DNA from: Methanomicrobium sp. W14
GTDB lineage: Archaea > Halobacteriota > Methanomicrobia > Methanomicrobiales > Methanomicrobiaceae
Length of the DNA: 64,000 bases
Direction of reading: 5' to 3'
Assembly: GCF_017875315.1 (NCBI RefSeq)
Contig: NZ_JAGGMM010000001.1
Span: 1,051,847-1,115,846 of the forward strand
In this document: in pieces, positions 53,587-62,106 of the stretch
Position numbering within the stretch: position 1 is the stretch's first letter
Layout of the letters: each line of letters opens with the position of its first letter
The notes under the pieces: generated by a model
What the model saw: only the letters and a program-made list of their open reading frames with translations
Told to the model about the DNA's origin: nothing
Database searches by the model: none
Position numbers and translations under genes: made by a program

Positions 53587-54831
53587 TTACTCACGGTCTC
53601 TTCCGTACATGTTCATAAGCCGGATAAGTTCGGAAAAGCCGTCCATCTCCATCTGCAGCACACCGTTTTTGTCCATTCCCATGCTTGTCTCCGCATCGGC
53701 GGTGAGCATATCTGGCCCTCTTATGACAGTTCTTTCGACACCGTCTGATGAAAGGACTTCTGTTGCCTCCTTTTCATGAACAAAGCTCCTTCCCGGAATA
53801 ATCACTACTTCACCTATTTTTGAAAGGTCGACTGACTTCAGGTCATCTATTGTTATAAGGCAGGCAATCTCTTTCTGCGTCCCGTACACCCAGGATTTGT
53901 TCCCACATGCGTCAAGTATCGTCTGTATGGGACGTGCCGCGATGCTCCCGGTAATTATTGTCGCGTCCTTTTCAACACGTGGAAGTTTTTCCAGAAGGTC
54001 GGGCTCATCGGTTATCGCGAAAGGCGAACCGATTTCAGGGTCACCTAACGGCGTTCCGTTTATCTTTATCTTGTACCGGGAGTTCAGGGAAATGACCATT
54101 TCCGCGAATTCACGGACTGTTTGAACCCTCTGCCCCTTTATTATAGGGGCGTTTCCAAGTATCAGGCCCTGGTCGGTGCGGTTTGCAAACCTCATCAGTA
54201 TAATTCCTTTGGCCCCGCACTCCTCGGCGAAGCGGCAGGTATCTTCGAGCGCCTCGCCGTCGTTCACATCAGGTATAATTACCGCCGCGGCATAGACGTC
54301 TATTTTTTTGCAGAGCCTCCTGAATACCTCAAGGGAGGCTTTTGGTGTCGGGTCAACCATGTATTCCGAGCGGAGCTTCGGGTCGCTTGCAAATATTGTG
54401 TATGATATCTCAGAAAGGCCGTTGTCCACCATGAAGTCTGCAATGTCGGGGTCGTCGAAACCTTTCCCTGACGTGTACCCGATGTGAATCGGAACCTCCA
54501 TACTCCCGAGGATTTCCATTAAGTCTTTGAACTGCGGGTAGCACGACGGGTCACCGCCGCCGCTTATCGTTATTTTTTCAAGTTCGCCGTCCATCAGCTG
54601 GAGGTCTGCAAGGATGTTGTCCGCAACGTCTCTTATGTCTTTGAAGCCTTCGTAATTTTCCCTGACTCCGTTGGTGCAGTAATCACAGCCTTTTGTAAAA
54701 GGGAGGCAGTATTTGCACCCGAATGGCTCAGGGTTCTCCTCTTTTTTGAGGCGCTTGAAATAGCAGTAACTGCAGAACCCCCGGCAGTCGATTCCGGGAC
54801 TTCCCCCAATGTCAACGGTTAGGTGCGCCAT
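53587..54831 (-). CDS. mmp10: Methanogenesis marker protein 10, radical SAM McrA arginine methylase
   Basis: Mmp10 is the B12-dependent radical SAM enzyme known to add the C-methyl group to an arginine of the methyl-coenzyme M reductase alpha subunit. The 414-residue protein shows the radical SAM motif IDCRGFCSYCYFK near 13 and a second cysteine set FGCKYCLPFTKGCDYC near 37, then ITISGGGDPSCYPQ near 87. These are hallmarks of the family. Its corrinoid need fits the many corrinoid genes here. The ATG at 54831 has only a weak ribosome site; a tRNA-Thr lies 128 bases upstream on the other strand. Confidence 0.94.
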   Translation of the reverse strand: MAHLTVDIGGSPGIDCRGFCSYCYFKRLKKEENPEPFGCKYCLPFTKGCDYCTNGVRENYEGFKDIRDVADNILADLQLMDGELEKITISGGGDPSCYPQFKDLMEILGSMEVPIHIGYTSGKGFDDPDIADFMVDNGLSEISYTIFASDPKLRSEYMVDPTPKASLEVFRRLCKKIDVYAAAVIIPDVNDGEALEDTCRFAEECGAKGIILMRFANRTDQGLILGNAPIIKGQRVQTVREFAEMVISLNSRYKIKINGTPLGDPEIGSPFAITDEPDLLEKLPRVEKDATIITGSIAARPIQTILDACGNKSWVYGTQKEIACLITIDDLKSVDLSKIGEVVIIPGRSFVHEKEATEVLSSDGVERTVIRGPDMLTADAETSMGMDKNGVLQMEMDGFSELIRLMNMYGRDRE

Positions 54832-54925
54832 ATAGTATCTGGGATAATGTTTTGTTATTCCAAGGGATTAAATAATGGTGTTTTAATGACGTTTTCAAAA
54901 GGGTTTTCTGAACGCAAACCGCCAT

Positions 54926-54936
54926 CTTTTTTATAG
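54926..54936 (+). promoter_or_regulatory. TATA box of tRNA-Thr gene
   Basis: TCTTTTTTATA-type sequence at about 54925-54934 lies 26-34 bases before the mature tRNA 5' end, the usual place of the archaeal TATA box for a tRNA gene. Confidence 0.5.
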
Positions 54937-54959
54937 TGAAGATATAACATTATTAGAGC

Positions 54960-55031
54960 GCCTCAGTGGCTTAGCGGCATAGCGGCTGATTTGTAATCAG
55001 CAGGTCGGGGGTTCAATTCCCTCCTGAGGCT
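54960..55031 (+). tRNA. tRNA-Thr (anticodon TGT)
   Basis: The 72-base gene folds as a normal tRNA: acceptor arms GCCTCAG (54960-54966) and CTGAGGC (55024-55030) pair fully with discriminator T, D-arm around GGCTTAGCGGCATAGC, anticodon stem CTGAT/ATCAG around loop TTTGTAA giving anticodon TGT, and T-arm GGGGGTTCAATTCCCTC. No intron and no encoded CCA. It is the left border of a short accessory-like stretch. Confidence 0.95.
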
Positions 55032-55157
55032 TCGGGAAATCACGTTCAAAGCCTTTGAAAATTTTTTTTCCAAGTCTGTTGTGGTATTTTTTTGGGAGAG
55101 TCTTTCTGCATTCTTAAACAATCATTTATTTGATTAAAAAGCAGATTAGGACTAAAT

Positions 55158-55367
55158 CTGAAATATAACTGCCTTATAGAAAAAGACGAGGACGGTCATT
55201 TTTATGCCTCGGTTCCTTCACTTCCGGGTTGCTTCACACAGGCAAAAACATACGAAGAACTTATAAAGCGTCTGAATGAGGCCGTCAGTCTATATCCTGA
55301 GGTAAATGAAAAGCCTGAATCCGATGAAAAGAGAGAATTCGTGGGGGTACAGGCAACCCGAGGTTAA
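55158..55367 (+). CDS. HicB-like antitoxin, start codon absent or CTG
   Basis: A 69-residue HicB fold: KYNCLIEKDEDGHFYASVPSLPGCFTQAKTYEE (read as KYNCLIEKDEDGHF, then ASVPSLPGCFTQAKT), and then ELIKRLNEAVSLY. This is the typical HicB core. Homologues start with Met before KYN, but here the codon is CTG at 55158 and a stop lies in frame at 55131-55133 with no ATG, GTG or TTG between. It may use CTG or be a gene that lost its start. No hicA toxin gene is visible beside it. Tail residues after 45 are charged and probably disordered. Confidence 0.6.
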   Translation: MKYNCLIEKDEDGHFYASVPSLPGCFTQAKTYEELIKRLNEAVSLYPEVNEKPESDEKREFVGVQATRG

Positions 55368-55452
55368 GTCCTGTTAAGGCAAACGATGATTAAGATACTG
55401 CATTAAATTTTCCGGCTATTCAGGCTTCTTACGGATCATAAATTTTTACGAT

Positions 55453-55914
55453 TTGAAATACAAATTCCTGAAAAACATGAAACAGAATTTCTGCAAACAT
55501 TACAAAGGCGACTGCTTCCCGCCGACAAACAGGTACTGCAGGGTATGTCCCGATGCAGAACCTTTCTGCAACAGGTTATGGGAAAAAGTTCTGGAACTGT
55601 CGAACTCAAACGGCGGAAAACCGGTTGCACTTCCAAAAACCCGTGCAGTGATGCTTCCAAATAACAATGAAAAAGACAATCACAATATAGTCCACCTTAA
55701 AATAAACGTCACGTGGAACCTGACAAAAGAAGACTACCTGCATTACATATCAACAGGACATGCACGAATGGGAAGAAAAGAACAGAGAAAAGACCCTTTT
55801 GTCTCACCGAGCCTTACAAGACAGGAGCCATACGTCCATTCGATTACAGAGCTTCTCGGCGGAATAAGTAACCCTTTGGTTTTAGACGTTCAAAAAAAAC
55901 AGCTTGAAAAATAA
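55453..55914 (+). CDS. Hypothetical protein with N-terminal cysteine cluster
   Basis: A 153-residue protein I do not recognise. Its N-terminus carries five cysteines (FCKHYKGDCF, RYCRVC, PFCNR) in a spacing compatible with zinc or an Fe-S cluster, followed by a basic linker and the block LKINVTWNLTKEDYLHYISTGHARMG near 83-108. TTG at 55453 gives the full frame; ATG at 55477 is as plausible and leaves the Cys cluster intact. It lies between the HicB-like gene and the MntA/HepT module, which suggests a mobile or defence-type neighbourhood. Confidence 0.6.
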   Translation: MKYKFLKNMKQNFCKHYKGDCFPPTNRYCRVCPDAEPFCNRLWEKVLELSNSNGGKPVALPKTRAVMLPNNNEKDNHNIVHLKINVTWNLTKEDYLHYISTGHARMGRKEQRKDPFVSPSLTRQEPYVHSITELLGGISNPLVLDVQKKQLEK

Positions 55915-56013
55915 ATTCCTTTTTGCAGAAAAGAATTGCATAAGTATTCTTATGCAATAGTTTATCTGAATAAACACTATAATTAAAATTAAGTAAAAGC
56001 TCGGTTTTATCAA

Positions 56014-56355
56014 ATGAGTTCCGGCGAAGATTCCAACAACAATAAAGAGCGAAAAGAGGAACTGAATAAAATAGTTGCAACTTTAAATAAAAATTACAAC
56101 CGGCTTTCGCAAAAATACAAAATATCCGAAATCAGTATAATCGGATCATATGCAAGATGTGAACAAACAGAAAAAAGCGATCTGGACATCATGGTAGACT
56201 TTTCAGAACCAATTGGCTGGGAAGTTGTTGATCTAAAAGACGAACTTGAAAAAATTCTTAAAAAGAATGTTGATTTAATCCTTAAAGCAGGAATTATACA
56301 AAGAAAACGGATTTATGACGGAATTTTAGAGGATGCGGTATATGTCAAAGCGTGA
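56014..56355 (+). CDS. mntA: MNT-domain nucleotidyltransferase, MntA-type antitoxin
   Basis: A 113-residue minimal nucleotidyltransferase. IGSYARCEQTEKSDLDIMVDF near 45 has the GSYAR(x)nSDxD signature with two metal-binding Asp residues. In MntA/HepT pairs this enzyme adds AMP to a tyrosine on the HEPN toxin and silences it. The following hepT gene overlaps by 14 bases, the usual arrangement. A TATA-like TATAATTAAAATT lies just upstream; no ribosome site is obvious, so a leaderless message is possible. Confidence 0.92.
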   Translation: MSSGEDSNNNKERKEELNKIVATLNKNYNRLSQKYKISEISIIGSYARCEQTEKSDLDIMVDFSEPIGWEVVDLKDELEKILKKNVDLILKAGIIQRKRIYDGILEDAVYVKA

Positions 56356-56695
56356 TGTCCTGATATCAGTTGATGATATTATTGAGGCCGCAGAGAGAAT
56401 TTCAGATTATATAAAATACTATTCAAAGGAAGATTTTGAAACTGACCAAAAAACCATAGATGCAGTTGTCAGAAACATCGAAATAATAGGAGAGGCAGCC
56501 TCTAATATACCAGAGGATTTTCGTTGCAGGTATCCCCAAATCCCCTGGAAAAGAATTGTTGGCACCAGAAATATTGTAATTCACAAATATTTTGGCGTTG
56601 ATACCGGCATATTATGGTTTATAATACAAAAACAGCTTCCTGAATTAAAACTTCAAATGATAAAAATGATACATAATATTGAAGAAAAAGAATAG
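56342..56695 (+). CDS. hepT: HEPN-domain toxin HepT
   Basis: A 117-residue HEPN RNase. GTRNIVIHKYFGVD near 80 carries the active R-x4-H with the following Tyr that MntA modifies (RNIVIHKY), and VVRNIEIIGEAASNIPED near 46 is the family helix. Active HepT cleaves RNA and stops growth when freed. ATG at 56342 is chosen over 56333 because GAGG then sits nine bases upstream. The module probably guards against phage or stabilises the region. Confidence 0.92.
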   Translation: MSKRDVLISVDDIIEAAERISDYIKYYSKEDFETDQKTIDAVVRNIEIIGEAASNIPEDFRCRYPQIPWKRIVGTRNIVIHKYFGVDTGILWFIIQKQLPELKLQMIKMIHNIEEKE

Positions 56696-56716
56696 ATTAA
56701 TATAAACTGGATATTA

Positions 56717-57754
56717 TCAAGATAATTCACTTATTTTTTCAGAATTCTTCTCCATATATGCACTAATCCTATCTGCAACATTCTTCCTCAGGTTTTCGTA
56801 AAATATCGCGTAGTCATACATATGATAAACTCCTTTTGGGAAAGTGACGCTTGTTGCAGGAAGCTCTTCAGGATTTTTAATGTCAGTTATAACAAGAGCG
56901 CTCCCGGCGATTTGTGCAGCCGCAAAACCGGAATACCTGTCAGGTGTCTTCTGGTGCTCATGCTTAAAAAAGCAGGCGCCGAGGTTCATTGATGCCGGTG
57001 CAAAAGTATCATCAGTCTTCCAGTTGAGGGGGTTGACAACGAAAGTCCCGGGAATAATCGTCGGCCCCTCCTTTTCCTTTCCTTCTTCATCCGAGATGGT
57101 ATTGTACAAAACAAAACAGCCTGTGTCATCCCGGCCTTCACTTATTCTTATTAGAGGATTTACCTTTAAATCCAAAGGCGTTATGGAATAACCAATTGTA
57201 TAGGCACAGACGAGCCGTTTTAACGATTCGGCATCGCCCGCCAGAAGCTCCCCTGCCTTTGAAAGTTCAACGACCCTCACCGAACCCTGGCTGTGTGCGG
57301 CAAGAATTACCGGCCTTTCTCCCCTGTTGAAATTCCTGAGGAAATAATCAAAAGCTCTGATAAGGTCATCCTGGCCGAGATTGAAAATCGCTTTTGCATC
57401 AGTCAGCATGAGAGGATTTATCTTCACGTTGTTCTGCCTGTAATAAGGTGCATAGATATTAGCCTGCCCGTCAAAGATGCTTGCCTGCTCGACTATAGTC
57501 CATTCGGCCTTTTTCCTTAAGTCCGGGTCAGAGATATCCATAAGGTACGTCTTATCATCGGAAAGTATGGTAGGGTAAACCCAGAACACATCAACAGGCT
57601 GCTTCTTCCTGATAAAATATTCGGGCAGTTTCACCCAGCATCCGGGGTTTTCGTAGTCAGGGGGCTTTGGAATATCACTGTCGGGATTAAAAGGCGGAAG
57701 CTTTTGGGGTATTCCAAGTGATTTTCCTCTCAGGCTTTCAGGAGACAAAAACAT
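56717..57754 (-). CDS. DUF3089 family alpha/beta-hydrolase-like protein
   Basis: A 345-residue protein of the DUF3089 family, with an alpha/beta-hydrolase look. AAHSQGSVRVVEL near 172 is the nucleophile elbow, VDVFWVYPTIL near 60 and YAPYYRQNNVKIN near 110 are family blocks, and a His toward the end in YHMYDYAIFY may complete a triad. Substrate unknown. ATG at 57754 follows GGGGTGA; the in-frame GTG at 57760 is part of that ribosome site. No signal peptide. It lies alone, tail-to-tail with hepT. Confidence 0.82.
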   Translation of the reverse strand: MFLSPESLRGKSLGIPQKLPPFNPDSDIPKPPDYENPGCWVKLPEYFIRKKQPVDVFWVYPTILSDDKTYLMDISDPDLRKKAEWTIVEQASIFDGQANIYAPYYRQNNVKINPLMLTDAKAIFNLGQDDLIRAFDYFLRNFNRGERPVILAAHSQGSVRVVELSKAGELLAGDAESLKRLVCAYTIGYSITPLDLKVNPLIRISEGRDDTGCFVLYNTISDEEGKEKEGPTIIPGTFVVNPLNWKTDDTFAPASMNLGACFFKHEHQKTPDRYSGFAAAQIAGSALVITDIKNPEELPATSVTFPKGVYHMYDYAIFYENLRKNVADRISAYMEKNSEKISELS

Positions 57755-58037
57755 TTTCACCCCTGATTTTCCCCGTCCGATTCATGAATTTCCTGTAAAA
57801 CGGCGGTTCACCACAAATTTCAGGCATTAAAACAACGACAACCAAAAAACACAAAAGGAATGTTAAAATAATACGGTTTCCTCCAATAATTATTCCTGTT
57901 GTAAGCCTGTGTAATTAATATCATTATAAATTATCCATTTCAGAATCACTTTTCATGTAAATTCTGAAATTTCTATTTATTCTGTTTGAAAAGTTAAATA
58001 AAGCATAAAACACACAAGAACGAATATACTTTAAGTG

Positions 58038-59876
58038 TCAGTATTTTTTGTATTTGTTTTTGGGAACAAGAATTTCAAACAAAACCCCGTTTTTTCCCGT
58101 CTCTTCGATACTTATTCCGGTGATACCCAGAATCTGCCTTGACAGGTACAGTCCAAAACCGGTATTGTCACCATAGTCCGAATTAAAAATAAGCTTTTTT
58201 TTATCGGCCGGGATACCTACACCGTCATCCCTGTAACAGATGCAAAGCCCTTTCTTGCTTTCGGAAACTGAAAGGATTATATTTTTCACTTTTTTCCCAT
58301 GGAGCATGCTGTTTTCAATCAGATTGTAAAATACGGCTCTTATCATCGAATCAGCATAGATACACCATCCGGCTGTATTATTTTCAACACTGACACCTGC
58401 GTCTCTGGCGACACCACTCACATCTTCAATGACATTATACAAATTCTGCCACAGAGAACTTTCTGTCCCGAGGTCCTGATACCTGCTTGTAAAAACAACC
58501 TGATCCCTTATCCTGTTCAGGCGGTGATTTGCATTTTCAAAAAGGTTCTTACCTCTTTTTGATTTTATTTCATCCTGGATAAGAGACAACGAGGACATAG
58601 CCTGCGAAAGGTTGTTTAAAATATCATGACGTGTGATGCTGCTCAAAAGAGAAAGTTTCCGGTTAATTTCGTTCATAGTGTCATGCGCGAGCTTTCCTTT
58701 TGAAATATCCAGAACCAGCCCCTCCAGACCGAGAAGCCTGTCGCCTTCAAATACTCCTCTTCCCTGCTCCCACACCCATTTTTCTTCGCCTTCTCTACTA
58801 TATATCCTGTAAACCAGCTGAAAAGGCTGCCTTTTATTAACACTCTCCTGAATATTATCCCATACTCTCATCCTGTCGTTCGGGTGAATCATCGACCCAT
58901 ATGATATTATTCTGTCGTTGATAATTTCATCAGCAGTATACCCCGTCAGATTCCTGCAGCCGGCACTTATAAACTTCATAGTCCAGTCTGAATTATTGAA
59001 GCTCCTGTATACTATACCCGGAAGATTGTCCATCAAAGTCTTCAGGAGGTGTTCTTTTTCAAAAAGATCATATTCTATTTTCTTCATCCGGGTTATATCG
59101 GTTACAGTTTCTATAGCTCCTGCAATTCTTCCTTTTTTGTCATAAAAGGGTTTAGCCTTCAGAAGAAGAAATGCACCTTTACCGTCATTTAAAGCAGTCA
59201 CAAAAACAATTGAGGATAGGCAGAACCCGTCGTTAACTATAGGGTATTTTCCATGCCTTTCAGGTCCTGTATTTTTTAATGCGTAATCCGCAAGACAGGG
59301 CCCCGACTCACCGGTAAAAGGAACAGAATAAGCATAATTGCCTTTACCGATTATATCCTCTCTTTTTACACCCGTCATCCTTTCAATGGAAGGATTCCAC
59401 TCTGTCACTAATCCGGATGTGTCAATTGCAAAAGCTGCATCCGGCAGAAAACGTATGATATCAGAGAGTTTTTCGGGCGTATATTCAGGCATCTCACCAG
59501 ATATTTTTGAAATTTGCGTTTTTCTTACATAATCCAGAATTTCTGTAAACCGTCCTTCATTGCAGCCTTCTTTCTCAACGTGGTAACAGGCACCACCATT
59601 GAATACTTTTATTACATCACTTCCCCTGCCTTTTTCTGCAAAAATAATAAAAGAAACGTTGTTTCCTTTATCTCTCAGGCACTTTAAAAGTGATAAACAC
59701 TCCATTTCGGAAGTCCCAACACAAGATATCACAAAATCAAAACTATCATTTTCCAAAACTCCCAAAGCGTCATCAAAACCGGATGTTTCCACCCTGATAT
59801 CACCATATTTTTCAAAAAAATGCCATACGGCATTTAACATATCCGAATCCCCACCGACAAAAAGAAGAGAGAGCAT
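58038..59876 (-). CDS. Sensor histidine kinase with receiver-like and PAS domains
   Basis: A 612-residue soluble kinase. Residues 1-125 look like a receiver domain, but the phosphoacceptor strand reads FDFVISC with Ser/Cys instead of Asp, so it is probably a pseudo-receiver. Two PAS domains follow (about 140-270 and 285-400, with YRIYSREGEEKWVWEQGRG as PAC). The dimerisation helix has ITRHDILNNLSQAMSSL (His near 420), and the ATPase has N-box NLIENSMLHG, G1 YRDDGVGIP and G2 GFGLYLSRQ. ATG at 59876 is used. No response regulator is adjacent. Confidence 0.9.
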   Translation of the reverse strand: MLSLLFVGGDSDMLNAVWHFFEKYGDIRVETSGFDDALGVLENDSFDFVISCVGTSEMECLSLLKCLRDKGNNVSFIIFAEKGRGSDVIKVFNGGACYHVEKEGCNEGRFTEILDYVRKTQISKISGEMPEYTPEKLSDIIRFLPDAAFAIDTSGLVTEWNPSIERMTGVKREDIIGKGNYAYSVPFTGESGPCLADYALKNTGPERHGKYPIVNDGFCLSSIVFVTALNDGKGAFLLLKAKPFYDKKGRIAGAIETVTDITRMKKIEYDLFEKEHLLKTLMDNLPGIVYRSFNNSDWTMKFISAGCRNLTGYTADEIINDRIISYGSMIHPNDRMRVWDNIQESVNKRQPFQLVYRIYSREGEEKWVWEQGRGVFEGDRLLGLEGLVLDISKGKLAHDTMNEINRKLSLLSSITRHDILNNLSQAMSSLSLIQDEIKSKRGKNLFENANHRLNRIRDQVVFTSRYQDLGTESSLWQNLYNVIEDVSGVARDAGVSVENNTAGWCIYADSMIRAVFYNLIENSMLHGKKVKNIILSVSESKKGLCICYRDDGVGIPADKKKLIFNSDYGDNTGFGLYLSRQILGITGISIEETGKNGVLFEILVPKNKYKKY

Positions 59877-59991
59877 AATATCAGTCCCATATACAACACT
59901 CAAGAACTTAATAATTACCACACTATTATATTTGGATTATATTACTACGATAAAAATGTCAGATTAATTCATTAAAGTTAAAAAAAATAGA

Positions 59992-60171
59992 TTATCTTCT
60001 TCTGTAGACATTAAGCCCTATTTTTATATCTTCGTTTTCAGGAACCGAAATATTCCCTTCAGTCGATGCAACAGTTATAGACTTGCCTGATTTGGATGCC
60101 CCGAATTCCTTTGAGAGGTCAACCTTTATCATCAGAACATTTCCCGAAACTGACATTTCAACGTTTTTCAT
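59992..60171 (-). CDS. Small conserved protein (59 residues)
   Basis: A 59-residue protein starting MKNVEMSVSGNVLMIKVDLSKEFG (split as MKNVEMSVSGN and LMIKVDLSKEFGASKSGKS) and ending NEDIKIGLNVYRRR. The pattern of short beta strands with a central SKSGKS-TVASTEGN is one I recall from small proteins found in many bacteria and archaea, function unknown. Length and composition support a real gene. It is preceded by a 91-base AT-rich region shared with the end of nothing else; the next gene (SulP) is transcribed toward it. Confidence 0.75.
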   Translation of the reverse strand: MKNVEMSVSGNVLMIKVDLSKEFGASKSGKSITVASTEGNISVPENEDIKIGLNVYRRR

Positions 60172-60262
60172 ATCTGAGATATAAGATGTCCCACTATATC
60201 AATAAAGAGCAGGCACGGTGAAAGTAAATAACAGGCAAATAAGACTTATGCCCAGACTATAA

Positions 60263-61978
60263 TCAAATATCAGGAGATTTAACCTGTTTATCTAAATTCC
60301 TGTAGGCGTAAAGAACGTCTGTCGCATTGGCGAATATGTTTTCCCGGCCGATAAGATCAAAAAATCCGTCTTTCTCCATTTTGTTGAACACAGGGCCTAC
60401 AATGTCGCATATGACAAAAGTAATGCCTCTTTTCTCAAGCTCATAATATACTTCTTTTAAGGCTTCGGAAGAGGTGTAATCAACATCTCCGATATTTGCG
60501 GCAGACAGGCAGAACCACTTCAGGTGAGGCCTGGCAGTAATCGCAAGCGTCACAACCTCACGTGTAAACATACTCTCATTTGCAAAATAGAGATTCGAGC
60601 CGAAACGATATATCAAAAGACCTTCTTCCGCCTGCAAACCTTCCGAAAGAGAAGTTGGTCTCCATGCACCGCGAGGTGTAGTTACAAGAAGCGAATTTAA
60701 AGGCCGGTAGCTGTGGCGCAGATGGGCTACAATAGAAAATGCAACCGCTATCCCAAGACCTTCCCCCACGCCAAACAAAACAACGGACACTGCTGCAATC
60801 AGGGCAACAATAAACTCTACCGGCCTTAAATGAAAAACGGTTATCATTCCTTTAATATCTATCAGTTTAAGGCCGATTACAAAAACAACTGACGCAAGAA
60901 CTGCCTGCGGAAGATAAGACAAAGGCTTCGTAATAAATACCAGGACAGCTGCTACGACACAGACAGCAACAAGCTGGGACAACTGGGTCCTTCCGCCTGC
61001 ACTGTCGACCATCTCAGTCTTTGTAGGGCTTCCGTTTACAACAAAAGTCCCGGAAATCCCGGCTGCCGCATTTGAAAAGCCGAGAGCGAGAAGGTCTGTA
61101 TTTTCGTCATACTTCTCCGAATATTTAAGGGCATAGGCACGTGATGTTGCAGCACTTTGTGCAAGTATAACAAGAAAACAAGCAACCGAAATTTCAACAA
61201 CTCCTAAAAGATTCTCATAAGGAATAACAGGTAGTGAAATCTGCGGAAGTCCTCCCTGAAATTCACCTAAAAGCTTTATCCCGTAGACTTCAGGACTTGT
61301 TATCCAGCCTGCAAATGTCGTTAAAACAACCGCTATAAGTGCACCCGGTATTCTGCTGTCAAAATACCCTGCGGAAACTATGAACGCCACAACACATAAT
61401 GACAGGATTAATGTAGGTATATTGATGCTTAAAAGACTGTTGAAAATTGATTCCAGGCTGTATATGGAGCCGTCAGACGTACTGCTGCCTCCAAGCATCA
61501 CTCCAATCTGTCCGAGAGAGATCTGTATCCCTATGCCTGTAAGGAATCCGATAAGAACAGTCTTCGATAAAAAATCTGCAATAAATCCTAATTTCAGAAT
61601 TCCTGCAGTAATCAGAAGTACGGCGGATATTATCGCTACAACTCCTGCATATGCGACGTATTCAGAGGATTTTGGAACTGCATAAACAATAAGACCGCCT
61701 GCAATAATTGCCGCTGTCGCAGAATCGGCACCTACAACCAGATGACGTGAGGAGCCAAGAAAAGCAAATACAAGCATCGGCAGAAGCATTGTATAAAGTC
61801 CGGTTACAACAGGCATTCCCGCAATGCTTGTATAACCCATTACTTCAGGTATTGCCAATGAAGCAAAAGTTATACCTGCTATAATCTCAACAGGAACCTG
61901 AGACTTTTTCAGAGGCAGTAATGCAGACAGGTAAGGATAATTTTTTATTTTATTTACAAAATTTTTGAAACCTGCCAA
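60263..61978 (-). CDS. SulP family anion permease with STAS domain
   Basis: A 571-residue SLC26/SulP transporter. ITFASLAIPEVMGYTSIAGMPVVTGLYTMLLPMLVFAFLGSSRHLVVGADSATAA around 35-90 holds the family signature (PEVMGY and the GADSATA loop). Helices continue to about 420, then a STAS domain at about 435-555 (LKWFCLSAANIGDVDYTSSEAL). Substrate could be sulfate, bicarbonate or another anion. TTG at 61978 is favoured because GAGAGGTG lies eight bases upstream; the longer GTG start at 61990 overlaps that site. Confidence 0.9.
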   Translation of the reverse strand: MAGFKNFVNKIKNYPYLSALLPLKKSQVPVEIIAGITFASLAIPEVMGYTSIAGMPVVTGLYTMLLPMLVFAFLGSSRHLVVGADSATAAIIAGGLIVYAVPKSSEYVAYAGVVAIISAVLLITAGILKLGFIADFLSKTVLIGFLTGIGIQISLGQIGVMLGGSSTSDGSIYSLESIFNSLLSINIPTLILSLCVVAFIVSAGYFDSRIPGALIAVVLTTFAGWITSPEVYGIKLLGEFQGGLPQISLPVIPYENLLGVVEISVACFLVILAQSAATSRAYALKYSEKYDENTDLLALGFSNAAAGISGTFVVNGSPTKTEMVDSAGGRTQLSQLVAVCVVAAVLVFITKPLSYLPQAVLASVVFVIGLKLIDIKGMITVFHLRPVEFIVALIAAVSVVLFGVGEGLGIAVAFSIVAHLRHSYRPLNSLLVTTPRGAWRPTSLSEGLQAEEGLLIYRFGSNLYFANESMFTREVVTLAITARPHLKWFCLSAANIGDVDYTSSEALKEVYYELEKRGITFVICDIVGPVFNKMEKDGFFDLIGRENIFANATDVLYAYRNLDKQVKSPDI

Positions 61979-62106
61979 TAAACAGAACACCTCTCATCCT
62001 CAATCTGACAACACAAAGTTTTACCAGTGTGAAATTTTCAAATACTGATAAATCTTCGCTCTATTCTCTTATATAAATTTAATTACCAAAATTCAGGTTT
62101 AAAACC

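Noticed and set aside
54960..57000. Integrated element with duplicated tRNA end
   Set aside because: No second copy of the T-arm/acceptor sequence and no integrase gene were seen, so only an accessory stretch is claimed.
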